Positions 1 through 6,011 of a DNA stretch of 8,957 nucleotides are shown here, piece after piece. The notes below the pieces were generated by a model. That model was not told where the DNA came from, searched no databases, and saw nothing but the letters and a program-made list of their open reading frames with translations. A program made the translations under genes and the position numbers. Within the stretch, counting starts at the first letter, position 1. Each line of letters starts with the position of its first letter. The DNA comes from Acholeplasmataceae bacterium. Lineage in GTDB: Bacteria > Bacillota_I > Bacilli_A > Acholeplasmatales > Acholeplasmataceae. Location: positions 1 to 8,957 of the forward strand of contig DOYO01000158.1 of NCBI GenBank assembly GCA_003518475.1, in the 5' to 3' direction.

Positions 1-2069
1 ACGGTTTGCTTCTTGTAAACCTCATTCACAAAGATCATCATTTGACTGATTGCTGTGTTGAAAGCGAGTTTTTCATAGTCTTCAGTTACCTTTTTAATGG
101 TTTGGTGATAGATTTGTCTGAGATCTGTGACTTCTTCTTTGATGATTGGGAATTCAAAGATGCGCCAAACGCGGTCAAGGAACTTCTTTGCACCGTTTAA
201 GCTTTCTGTAGACCAAGGCTTATCGGCATCTAATGGACCCATGAACATTTCATATAGACGCAAGGTGTCTGCTCCATGAGATTCGAAAATCTCATCTGGG
301 TTGACGCCATTGCCTTTAGATTTGCTCATTTTAGAGTGATCGCTTCCTAGGATCATGCCTTGATTGATTAATTTAGTAAATGGTTCATTTGCAGATATCA
401 GTCCGATATCATGCAGGAACTTGGTCCAGAAGCGTGAATAGAGAAGATGTCCGACAGCATGCTCAGTACCTCCGACATATAAGTCGACGGGTAGCCACTT
501 GTCCAAAAGTTTTTTCGCTTCTTCTGAATCTAGAGGAATCATGCCGAGATGATTCTTCAAAATATACCCCATGAAATACCAGGAACTTCCGGCAAGCTGA
601 GGCATCGTGTTGGTGTCTCTTCTGCCTTTGATGCCGTGATGACTGACATTTAACCAGTCTGTCGCGTTGGCAAGAGGTGATTCACCTGTTCCAGATGGAC
701 GCATATTTTTCAATATTGGAAGTTCAAGAGGAAGATCCTCATCATCTAGAATATGGATTTCTCCTTGTTGATCATAGATGACAGGAAATGGTTCACCCCA
801 GTAACGTTGTCTTGAAAAGACCCAGTCTCTGATTTTATAGGTGTTATGTCCATAGCCTTGTTTAGTTTTTTCAAGGAATTCAATGATTTTACTTTTTGCA
901 TCTTCGTTGTATAAACCATCGATGATTCCGCTGTTGAAGTGTAAACCGTCGCCGGTGAATGCTCCGTCAGCTCCTCCTTGAATGACTTCTACGATATCCA
1001 AACCATGAATTTGGGCAAATTCAAAGTCTCTTTCGTCATGTGCAGGCACTGCCATGACAGCTCCTGTGCCATAATGCGGAAGCACATAATCTGCAATCCA
1101 GATCGGAACCTTTTTATGATTCAATGGATTGATTGCATAAGAACCGGTGAACACACCAGTTTTTGTCTTATCCATTGAACGGTCCATATCATTTTTTTGT
1201 TTTGTGATTTCAATATAGTCAATAACCTGCTTCATTTCATCCTCTGAGGTGACATGAAGGACTAAAGGATGTTCTGGGGCTAACACGCAGTATGTAGCTC
1301 CATAAATGGTATCTGGACGTGTGGTAAACACATCAAAGGTTTCATCAGATTGATCAACAGAGAACTTGATCATTGCGCCATTGCTTTTGCCGATCCAGTT
1401 TCTTTGCATTTCTTTTAAATGTTCTGGCCAATCCAGTGCTTCAAGGTCTTCTAATAAACGATCAGCATAAGCAGTGATCCGAAGAACCCATTGACGCATC
1501 GCTTTCTTAACGACTGGATAGTTTCCGCGTTCAGAAACCATTCTGCCATCAACCAGTTCAATTTCATCATTTGCCAATACTGTGCCCAATCCTTCGCACC
1601 AATTGACTTCAACATCTTTTAAGACAGCGAGTCCGTGCTGGTACATCTTCTTAAAAATCCATTGGGTCCACTTGAAATAATTGGAATCTGCAGTCGCAAG
1701 TTCTCTATCCCAATCGATTCCTTTTCCGGATTCGATGATTTGTTTTTTGAAATTCGCTATATTTTCATAGGTAAAGCTTCTTGGGTCCTTACCGGTTGCG
1801 AGCGCATATTGTTCAGCAGGCAAACCAAAAGCATCCCATCCCATCGGATGGAGAACGTTATAGCCCTGCATGCGTTTAAATCTGCTGATGATATCTGTAG
1901 CAGTATATCCTTCCAAATGTCCGACATGGAGCCCTGCAGCGCTTGGATACGGGAACATATCAAGCACATAGAACTTTTCCTTCAAACGATCTTCCTGGGT
2001 TTTGAACAGTTTTTGTTCATACCAATAGGTTTGCCACTTCTTTTCAATTTCTTTATAGTTATAAAACAT
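1..2069 (-). CDS. leuS: Leucyl-tRNA synthetase, 3' end beyond window
   Basis: Class I aminoacyl-tRNA synthetase that charges tRNA-Leu with leucine in the cytoplasm. The visible part is 689 codons; bacterial LeuRS usually has a little over 800 residues, so the C-terminal anticodon-binding end lies off the left edge. Seen in the translation: the HIGH-type motif HVGH at about residues 48-51, the adenylate-binding KMSKS at 580-584, the CP1 editing-domain motif TTRPDT at 249-254, and MAVPAHDERD with the editing aspartate at 345. All synthetic and editing signatures are intact. The start is the ATG at 2067-2069, with AAGAAGG (2079-2085) nine bases upstream and a good promoter beyond. The reading frame is open to the window edge. 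The 185-codon plus-strand ORF at 1635-2192 is antisense to it and is treated as a shadow. Identification is essentially certain. Confidence 0.98.
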   Translation of the reverse strand, partial: MFYNYKEIEKKWQTYWYEQKLFKTQEDRLKEKFYVLDMFPYPSAAGLHVGHLEGYTATDIISRFKRMQGYNVLHPMGWDAFGLPAEQYALATGKDPRSFTYENIANFKKQIIESGKGIDWDRELATADSNYFKWTQWIFKKMYQHGLAVLKDVEVNWCEGLGTVLANDEIELVDGRMVSERGNYPVVKKAMRQWVLRITAYADRLLEDLEALDWPEHLKEMQRNWIGKSNGAMIKFSVDQSDETFDVFTTRPDTIYGATYCVLAPEHPLVLHVTSEDEMKQVIDYIEITKQKNDMDRSMDKTKTGVFTGSYAINPLNHKKVPIWIADYVLPHYGTGAVMAVPAHDERDFEFAQIHGLDIVEVIQGGADGAFTGDGLHFNSGIIDGLYNEDAKSKIIEFLEKTKQGYGHNTYKIRDWVFSRQRYWGEPFPVIYDQQGEIHILDDEDLPLELPILKNMRPSGTGESPLANATDWLNVSHHGIKGRRDTNTMPQLAGSSWYFMGYILKNHLGMIPLDSEEAKKLLDKWLPVDLYVGGTEHAVGHLLYSRFWTKFLHDIGLISANEPFTKLINQGMILGSDHSKMSKSKGNGVNPDEIFESHGADTLRLYEMFMGPLDADKPWSTESLNGAKKFLDRVWRIFEFPIIKEEVTDLRQIYHQTIKKVTEDYEKLAFNTAISQMMIFVNEVYKKQT

Positions 2070-2078
2070 AAGCTAGTA

Positions 2079-2085
2079 CCTTCTT
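2079..2085 (-). promoter_or_regulatory. leuS ribosome binding site
   Basis: AAGAAGG on the minus strand, nine bases before the leuS ATG. It supports the chosen start. Confidence 0.7.
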
Positions 2086-2099
2086 TCGATGCTATATCT

Positions 2100-2128
2100 A
2101 TTATAATCAAAAAAACTTATTATTCCAA
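2100..2128 (-). promoter_or_regulatory. leuS sigma-A-type promoter
   Basis: On the minus strand, TTGGAA (-35, 2123-2128) and a perfect TATAAT (-10, 2100-2105) are separated by exactly 17 bases. The predicted RNA start is about 25 bases before the leuS ATG, so the leader is very short. The -35 box abuts the U-tract of the acpP terminator. Confidence 0.8.
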
Positions 2129-2129
2129 C

Positions 2130-2157
2130 AAAAAAAGGGAATTTCTTTTCCCCTTTT
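2130..2157 (-). terminator. Intrinsic terminator downstream of acpP
   Basis: Read on the minus strand, a 10-bp stem (2148-2157 with 2132-2141, one G-U pair) closes a 6-nt loop. The 3' arm runs into a tract of seven U (2136-2130). It starts six bases after the acpP stop codon and separates acpP from leuS. Confidence 0.85.
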
Positions 2158-2162
2158 GTTTT

Positions 2163-2390
2163 TTATTTTACAGCTTCTACGTACTTGACTAAATCTCCAA
2201 CAGTTTTAATGTTTTGTGCTTGTTCATCGCTAACTTGGATTGAGAATTCATCTTCGATGTTCATAATCAGTTCAACAGCGTCAATTGAATCTGCACCGAG
2301 GTCTTCTGCCAATCTTGCTTCCATTGTGATTTTTGCTTCTGGAACATTTAGTTCTTCAATAATCATTTGTTTAATGCGCTCAAATATCAT
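2163..2390 (-). CDS. acpP: Acyl carrier protein
   Basis: A 75-residue acidic protein that carries growing acyl chains on a 4'-phosphopantetheine arm during fatty-acid and phospholipid synthesis in the cytosol. The whole length is a PP-binding domain. The attachment serine is Ser35 in GADSIDAVEL, a DSI variant of the usual DSL motif, followed by the conserved acidic recognition helix. The size matches the family (about 75-80 residues). The start is firm: ATG preceded by AAGGAGG eight bases away and by a consensus promoter. It appears monocistronic, because a terminator follows the stop directly and no fab genes adjoin it, unlike the common fabD-fabG-acpP-fabF order. A dedicated carrier protein for another pathway cannot be excluded, but no partner enzyme is visible. 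Confidence 0.95.
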   Translation of the reverse strand: MIFERIKQMIIEELNVPEAKITMEARLAEDLGADSIDAVELIMNIEDEFSIQVSDEQAQNIKTVGDLVKYVEAVK

Positions 2391-2398
2391 GTCTATAT

Positions 2399-2405
2399 CC
2401 TCCTT
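2399..2405 (-). promoter_or_regulatory. acpP ribosome binding site
   Basis: Perfect AAGGAGG on the minus strand, eight bases before the acpP ATG. It implies strong translation, as expected for an abundant protein. Confidence 0.85.
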
Positions 2406-2419
2406 ATTTCAGCAACGTT

Positions 2420-2448
2420 ATTATATGTTATATTTTCTGAATTGTCAA
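2420..2448 (-). promoter_or_regulatory. acpP consensus sigma-A promoter
   Basis: On the minus strand, perfect TTGACA (2443-2448) and perfect TATAAT (2420-2425) are spaced by exactly 17 bases. This is the strongest-looking promoter in the window. Predicted transcription starts near 2413, leaving a leader of roughly 20 bases. Confidence 0.92.
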
Positions 2449-2452
2449 TTCA
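2438..2452. promoter_or_regulatory. 15-bp palindrome over acpP -35 box, possible operator
   Basis: TGAATTG-T-CAATTCA is a perfect inverted repeat (7-bp arms, 1-bp centre) that fully contains the acpP -35 hexamer. A repressor dimer bound here would block RNA polymerase. Size and AT-rich make-up would suit a MarR-type fatty-acid regulator such as FabT, but no regulator is encoded nearby and the match is not exact, so the identity is inference. Part of the symmetry comes from the -35 sequence itself. Confidence 0.4.
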
Positions 2453-2500
2453 ATTCGATAATATTATGAACTTCAAAGTTTTTTTTAAGGTGAATGACCA

Positions 2501-2515
2501 ATGTAAACGTTTACT
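2501..2515. promoter_or_regulatory. cre-like (CcpA/LacI-family) operator
   Basis: ATGTAAACGTTTACT fits every position of the catabolite-responsive element consensus WTGNAANCGNWNNCW. It contains a 12-bp perfect palindrome, GTAAACGTTTAC (2503-2514), with the central CG typical of LacI-family sites. It lies between the divergent acpP and ABC-importer promoters, centred about 74 bases before the predicted importer transcription start. That position would suit activation or repression by looping better than direct promoter occlusion. The factor could be CcpA or a sugar-specific LacI regulator. Confidence 0.65.
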
Positions 2516-2547
2516 TGTCCATTATAAAATATTTTTTGATGAAAGTC

Positions 2548-2575
2548 TTGTAATATCACTCATTTATGCTAAAAT
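2548..2575 (+). promoter_or_regulatory. Promoter of amino-acid ABC importer operon
   Basis: TTGTAA (-35, 2548-2553) and TAAAAT (-10, 2570-2575) are 16 bases apart. The -10 is preceded by TGC, an extended -10 element, which offsets the weak -35. Transcription would start near 2582, immediately before the leader hairpin region. Confidence 0.6.
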
Positions 2576-2585
2576 TAATCCATTG

Positions 2586-2663
2586 AAAAAGCCAGCTAAT
2601 TTCCAAGATGGGTGCTTAACAGCCCTGAGTATACGAAAAACAAAGCCAGCTTAGGCTTTTTTT
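2586..2663 (+). promoter_or_regulatory. Structured mRNA leader, candidate attenuator or riboswitch
   Basis: This leader of about 80 nt begins close to the predicted RNA start. AAAGCCAGCT occurs twice (2588-2597 and 2642-2651). The first copy, as AAAAAGCC (2586-2593), can pair over 8 bp with GGCUUUUU (2654-2661); the second copy pairs locally with the same strand to make a terminator hairpin. A further hairpin, GGGUG with CACCC carrying one bulged G (2610-2614/2620-2625), lies between them. Two mutually exclusive folds sharing one 3' arm are the usual layout of a transcriptional switch. It matches no T-box, SAM, lysine, glycine or purine signature that I recognise. The ligand or sensor is unknown. 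Confidence 0.45.
2642..2663 (+). terminator. Terminator-like hairpin before the importer RBS
   Basis: A 6-bp stem AAAGCC/GGCTTT (2642-2647/2654-2659) closes a 6-nt loop, and a run of seven T starts within the 3' arm (2657-2663). It lies between promoter and ribosome binding site, so it would act as an attenuator and not as an end-of-gene terminator. The stem is short, so termination is probably partial. Confidence 0.6.
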
Positions 2664-2672
2664 AATCTAAAA

Positions 2673-2678
2673 AAGGAG
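2673..2678 (+). promoter_or_regulatory. Binding-protein gene ribosome binding site
   Basis: AAGGAG, seven bases before the ATG at 2686. It fixes the start of the binding-protein gene. Confidence 0.8.
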
Positions 2679-2685
2679 AAAGTGA

Positions 2686-3492
2686 ATGAAAAAAGTACTG
2701 ATTTTAGCTTTAATTGTAGTTTTTGGGTTTAGCCTTTCCGCTTGCAGCAATAGCAGCAATGTTTTTGATTTTGTTTTGGATGAGGACTATACAGAGTTTG
2801 TGACCATGGCGACTTCTGCCGACTATCCACCTTACGAAAATATCGTAGAGGGTGAAGATGGAAAGAGCACTGTTGTTGGTGTTGATATTGAAATTGGCAA
2901 GGCAATTGCACGTGCATTAGGCAAGAACCTGCGTGTTGTTCATAAAGGATTTGATTTTTTAATTGAAGATGTGAGATCAGGCAAAGTTGATTTTATCATC
3001 GCAGGCTTGACGCCAACACCTTCACGCGCTTTGATTATTGATTTTTCCCAGTCTTATTACACGGAAGAAACTGTGGACCAGGTTGTTCTGATTCACAAAG
3101 ATAATGTAGCGTTATATCAAGATATCGAAGACTTGAATGTTGCAGGAGTCAGAGTCGGCGCTCAAACCGGATCCATCCAAGCTGAATTCGCTGAATATTT
3201 TACTCCGCTTGCTACCGCGAAGATCATTCAGGATTTGAATGAGCTTTTAAACAACCTAAACAATAAGCAGATTGAAGCGTTATTCACGGAAGGCCCTGTT
3301 GCCGATACGCACATCAACAGCGGTTATCCAGATTTCGTCAAACTCGAGCTTTCATCATTGGCCGGTTATGAAGGAAATGCTGTCGGCGTCCAAAAAGGTG
3401 ATACTGAATTGCTTGCAGTCATCAATGATGTGATTGATCAACTAATTCTTGACGGACAAATCGCCTTATGGCTTGAAGAGTTTTCATCTTAG
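2686..3492 (+). CDS. Amino-acid ABC transporter substrate-binding lipoprotein (SBP family 3)
   Basis: Extracellular receptor of a polar amino-acid importer, 268 residues. Residues 1-19 form a lipoprotein signal peptide (basic MKK, hydrophobic stretch, lipobox LSAC), so Cys20 would be lipidated and the mature protein anchored outside the membrane. The mature part is a bilobed family 3 solute-binding domain. It has an aromatic ligand-site segment (ADYPPYE, about 45-51), GLTPTPSR with the arginine (Arg114) that normally binds the ligand carboxylate, and a GAQTG turn at 158-162. Where family members usually have Asp in a D-x-P-V-A segment to bind the amino group, this protein has Glu202 (EGPVA). 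The ligand cannot be named from sequence; amino acids such as glutamine, arginine, lysine, histidine or cystine are all possible. It is first in a three-gene operon, two bases ahead of the permease. Confidence 0.93.
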   Translation: MKKVLILALIVVFGFSLSACSNSSNVFDFVLDEDYTEFVTMATSADYPPYENIVEGEDGKSTVVGVDIEIGKAIARALGKNLRVVHKGFDFLIEDVRSGKVDFIIAGLTPTPSRALIIDFSQSYYTEETVDQVVLIHKDNVALYQDIEDLNVAGVRVGAQTGSIQAEFAEYFTPLATAKIIQDLNELLNNLNNKQIEALFTEGPVADTHINSGYPDFVKLELSSLAGYEGNAVGVQKGDTELLAVINDVIDQLILDGQIALWLEEFSS

Positions 3493-3494
3493 GC

Positions 3495-4184
3495 ATGAAG
3501 GTTTTATTAAGTTTTTCATTTTTATTCAATCCATACAGCATTGGACTCTTGCTTCAGGGATTAATGATGACCTTGATGCTAGCCTTTTTAGCTGTACTCT
3601 TAGGCGGAATCCTTGCGATGGTTCCTGCCTTGATGAGATTATCAAAGAATAAATTTTTAAGAGTTCCTGCAACAGCTTACGTTGAAATCATCAGAGGAAC
3701 ACCGATGCTTGTACAGGTTCTCCTCATTTATCAATTGCTCAATATCCCCTTATTTTTAATTGGGGGACTCGATATGGGAAGTTTCATTCCCGGGTTAGTC
3801 GCACTCGTGATCAATAGCTCCGCATACGTGAGTGAAATCATCAGAGGCGGCATTTTAGCGGTCGACAAGGGACAAACTGAAGCAGCTAGATCCTTGGGGA
3901 TGAGTTCAACGATGACGATGAAAAAAATCATTTTACCTCAGGCAATCAAAAACATATTCCCCGCACTTGGAAATGAATTCGTCACCATCATCAAGGAAAC
4001 CTCAATTTTCATGTATCTAGGCATCGCAGAACTGATGTATCAAGTCGGAATATTAAAGGCGAGTTCCCCTGCAGTGACAGAGCTTTATATTGTTGCAGGA
4101 CTAATGTATCTTGTTTTAACTTATCCGCTTTCAAAATTGATGAACAAAATTGAAGGGAGACTCAGACATGCAGACGAACGCTAA
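3495..4184 (+). CDS. Amino-acid ABC transporter permease (HisM/GlnP type)
   Basis: Membrane subunit of 229 residues that forms the translocation path for the amino acid delivered by the preceding binding protein. It has several hydrophobic helices (about 18-45, 72-90, 98-115, 195-212) and the family-typical RGTPMLVQ at 67-74. The cytoplasmic EAA loop (EAARSLGMS, running on to LPQA at about 129-150) docks with the ATPase. Length is normal for this family of 3TM-core HEQRo permeases. The ATG lies two bases after the stop of the binding-protein gene. The only upstream purine stretch, GAAGAG (3475-3480), is 14 bases away, so translation is probably coupled to the previous gene. The 3' end overlaps the ATPase gene by 17 bases. 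Confidence 0.94.
   Translation: MKVLLSFSFLFNPYSIGLLLQGLMMTLMLAFLAVLLGGILAMVPALMRLSKNKFLRVPATAYVEIIRGTPMLVQVLLIYQLLNIPLFLIGGLDMGSFIPGLVALVINSSAYVSEIIRGGILAVDKGQTEAARSLGMSSTMTMKKIILPQAIKNIFPALGNEFVTIIKETSIFMYLGIAELMYQVGILKASSPAVTELYIVAGLMYLVLTYPLSKLMNKIEGRLRHADER
4152..4159 (+). promoter_or_regulatory. RBS deciding the ATPase start
   Basis: GAAGGGAG, inside the end of the permease gene and eight bases before the ATG at 4168. It supports that ATG over an in-frame TTG at 4150, which lies upstream of this site and has no comparable signal. Confidence 0.7.
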
Positions 4185-4920
4185 AGATATTATTGTTGTT
4201 AAAGGCCTTACAAAGACATTTAAAGGCACGATACATGCGCTTGTCAATGTTGACTTGCATGTGAAACAAGGTGAAGTTCTATCGATTATCGGACCAAGCG
4301 GTTCTGGTAAATCCACACTGCTTAGATGTATGAATCTCATGGAAGTTCCGACTTCTGGAACTATACTATTTGAAGAACATACCCTCAATATCAAGGATAA
4401 AAATATCAACAAGCTTAGAGAGAAAATGGGTATGGTTTTCCAATCATTCAACCTATTTCCACATTTAAGCGTACTAGAAAACATCACGCTCTCCCCACGT
4501 CTCGTCCTGAAGATGAGTGATGAAAATGCAGTTATCTTAGCGAAACAATTGCTTGAACAAGTTGGATTAAGCGATAAAATTGATGCTTATCCTTCACAGC
4601 TTTCCGGTGGCCAGAAACAAAGAGTGGCAATCGCTAGAGCGCTCGCGATGAAGCCTGATGTCTTACTTTTCGATGAACCTACTTCTGCGCTTGATCCAGA
4701 AATGGTCGGTGAAGTACTCGCTGTCATGAAGAATCTGGCTTTTGGTGGAATGACCATGGTGATTGTCACCCATGAAATGGCATTTGCCAAAGAAGTATCG
4801 GATCGTGTTGTTTTCATGGCTGAAGGTTCAATCGTTGAAACAGGAACTCCAGAGGAAGTCTTTGTAGTTCCGAAAGAGGAAAGAACGAAGCAGTTTTTAA
4901 AAAGAGTGAACGTTTATTGA
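4168..4920 (+). CDS. Amino-acid ABC transporter ATP-binding protein (GlnQ/HisP type)
   Basis: Cytoplasmic ATPase of 250 residues that powers amino-acid import through the preceding permease, working as a dimer. All nucleotide-binding motifs are present: Walker A GPSGSGKST (42-50), Q-loop glutamine at 92 in VFQSFNLFPH, ABC signature LSGGQ (145-149), Walker B VLLFDEP (165-171) with catalytic Glu170, D-loop SALD, and switch histidine 202 in VTHEM. The FQSFNLFPH and MTMVIVTHEM wording is characteristic of the polar amino-acid (PAAT) group, and the length is normal for that group. The start is the ATG at 4168, chosen from the Shine-Dalgarno site; an in-frame TTG at 4150 would add six residues. The gene ends in TGA, followed closely by a strong terminator. 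Confidence 0.96.
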   Translation: MQTNAKDIIVVKGLTKTFKGTIHALVNVDLHVKQGEVLSIIGPSGSGKSTLLRCMNLMEVPTSGTILFEEHTLNIKDKNINKLREKMGMVFQSFNLFPHLSVLENITLSPRLVLKMSDENAVILAKQLLEQVGLSDKIDAYPSQLSGGQKQRVAIARALAMKPDVLLFDEPTSALDPEMVGEVLAVMKNLAFGGMTMVIVTHEMAFAKEVSDRVVFMAEGSIVETGTPEEVFVVPKEERTKQFLKRVNVY

Positions 4921-4925
4921 ATATG

Positions 4926-4952
4926 AAAGGAATCCATTGGGTTCCTTTTTTT
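4926..4952 (+). terminator. Intrinsic terminator of the ABC importer operon
   Basis: A 10-bp stem AAAGGAATCC/GGGTTCCTTT (one U-G pair) with a 3-nt loop, and a run of seven T from 4946 that starts in the 3' arm. It begins six bases after the ATPase stop codon. Confidence 0.92.
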
Positions 4953-4957
4953 ATAAC

Positions 4958-4983
4958 AAAAAAGACTCCCCAAGGAAGTCTTT
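4958..4983 (-). terminator. Intrinsic terminator of the glucan-enzyme operon
   Basis: On the minus strand, a 10-bp stem AAAGACTTCC/GGGAGTCTTT (one U-G pair) with a UUG loop is followed by a U-tract (six T from 4963 to 4958). It starts five bases after the GH5 stop codon and faces the importer terminator across a gap of five bases. Confidence 0.92.
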
Positions 4984-4987
4984 ACTA

Positions 4988-5995
4988 TTAGAATTTAGAT
5001 TGGAAAACACCGTGTTCCATCAATCTTCTGAAATCCCAATCCATATGGGATTCCCTTTCAATCTTGTAATTCCAGAAATAATACCCATATCCATGGTTAT
5101 ATACAAATAACTGCAAGTTCGCTAAAATTCTTCGATAAGTCTCTTCATCAAAGGTATCATCCTTGATCATCGTTTGATAATGCATCCCGAGCGACCATTC
5201 TCCAACGACAGTTCTGACAAAAAGATTGATCTCCTTGATCATGCTTAGTCTATCTTCTAATAGAGTCTTCAAATGCAGATTGAAGTCTCCATGTGTCAAT
5301 CTATGATCGAAACAATGATATAAATGCAGGTCAAATACTACATTTTCCATCTGTTCATCCTTGAAAAATGGAGCCCATGATGGATCTTTCGGTCTGAATG
5401 CGTCATGAAATACAATGGTTTTATCCGTGTGCTTCCTGATTCTTGCATAGGATCTTCTATAAAAATCTTGAATCAATTTCAAATCAATGGAACTATGCGG
5501 TTCATTCAAAACTTCAATGCCCCAGAAGGATGGATGCTTTTTGAATTCCTTAGTGATAAATTCAAGCCTGTCGATCGTTAAATCAATGTTTTTAGGGTCT
5601 TTCGGCCAGTCGATGACACCTTCTATGCCACCATTGTCAAAACCGTTCTGACAGCCTGGAGCAGTGTGCAAATCAAGCAAAACCGCTAATCCCGTTTCAT
5701 CTGCCCATTGCATCGCCTGATGAATATAGGGAAGCGCTGAAAAGTAGGGGGATTTTCCTTCCAACCACCACGGTATCGGCAATCTTACAGAATTGATACC
5801 AAGATTTTTGATGTAGATGAAATCATCTATGGTAATAAATGTTTCCCAGTGCTTGATTAAGTCTTTTTTCGCGTTGGTGTTTTTCAAACAGAATCCTGTT
5901 TCGTCCCTTGAATCAATATTTTTGAAGAGCTCTGGTTTCATCCAGGATTCAAGAACGAACCAACCACCTAAATTGACACCTTTTATTTTTTGCAT
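4988..5995 (-). CDS. GH5 glycoside hydrolase, exo-beta-1,3-glucanase-like
   Basis: Retaining beta-glycosidase of 335 residues with a TIM-barrel fold. The opening KGVNLGGWFVLESWM, then DLHTAPGCQNGFDNGG, LNEP and VVGEWS closely recall the fungal exo-1,3-beta-glucanases (Exg1-like). The expected catalytic set is present: acid/base Glu165 in LNEP, nucleophile Glu266 in GEWS, Arg71, His110, His224, Tyr226 and Trp308. No signal peptide or anchor is visible, so it should work in the cytoplasm, perhaps on short beta-glucan or laminari-oligosaccharides or on beta-glucosides; the substrate is inference. The ATG at 5993-5995 is preferred, with GAGGG (5999-6003) only three bases away. An upstream TTG at 6013 falls in the U-tract of the malQ hairpin and would add six residues that do not look like the family's N-terminus. 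It is third and last in the operon, after malQ. Confidence 0.85.
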   Translation of the reverse strand: MQKIKGVNLGGWFVLESWMKPELFKNIDSRDETGFCLKNTNAKKDLIKHWETFITIDDFIYIKNLGINSVRLPIPWWLEGKSPYFSALPYIHQAMQWADETGLAVLLDLHTAPGCQNGFDNGGIEGVIDWPKDPKNIDLTIDRLEFITKEFKKHPSFWGIEVLNEPHSSIDLKLIQDFYRRSYARIRKHTDKTIVFHDAFRPKDPSWAPFFKDEQMENVVFDLHLYHCFDHRLTHGDFNLHLKTLLEDRLSMIKEINLFVRTVVGEWSLGMHYQTMIKDDTFDEETYRRILANLQLFVYNHGYGYYFWNYKIERESHMDWDFRRLMEHGVFQSKF

Positions 5996-6011
5996 ATGCC
6001 CTCGCTTAGTC

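Noticed and set aside
1635..2192. 185-codon plus-strand open frame
   Set aside because: It is antisense to the conserved 5' part of leuS, lacks a clear RBS, runs across the leuS promoter and acpP terminator, and its protein resembles no family I know.
2583..2654. Possible 23-codon leader peptide starting at TTG 2583 and stopping (TAG) inside the terminator loop
   Set aside because: There is no Shine-Dalgarno site, the start would lie at the very 5' end of the predicted RNA, and there is no run of one amino-acid codon as in classic attenuators. The in-frame K-P-A repeat follows from the DNA repeat.
2605..2656. Possible TPP riboswitch, because GGGTGC, CTGAG and GCCAGCTTAGG recall parts of the THI-box
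   Set aside because: The CTGATC/GGATAAT core of the second arm is missing, no ACCC pairs with the GGGT, and the spacing is too short. The downstream genes have no link to thiamine.
4150..4167. TTG at 4150 as the ATPase start
   Set aside because: The Shine-Dalgarno site GAAGGGAG (4152-4159) lies after it and is well placed for the ATG at 4168.
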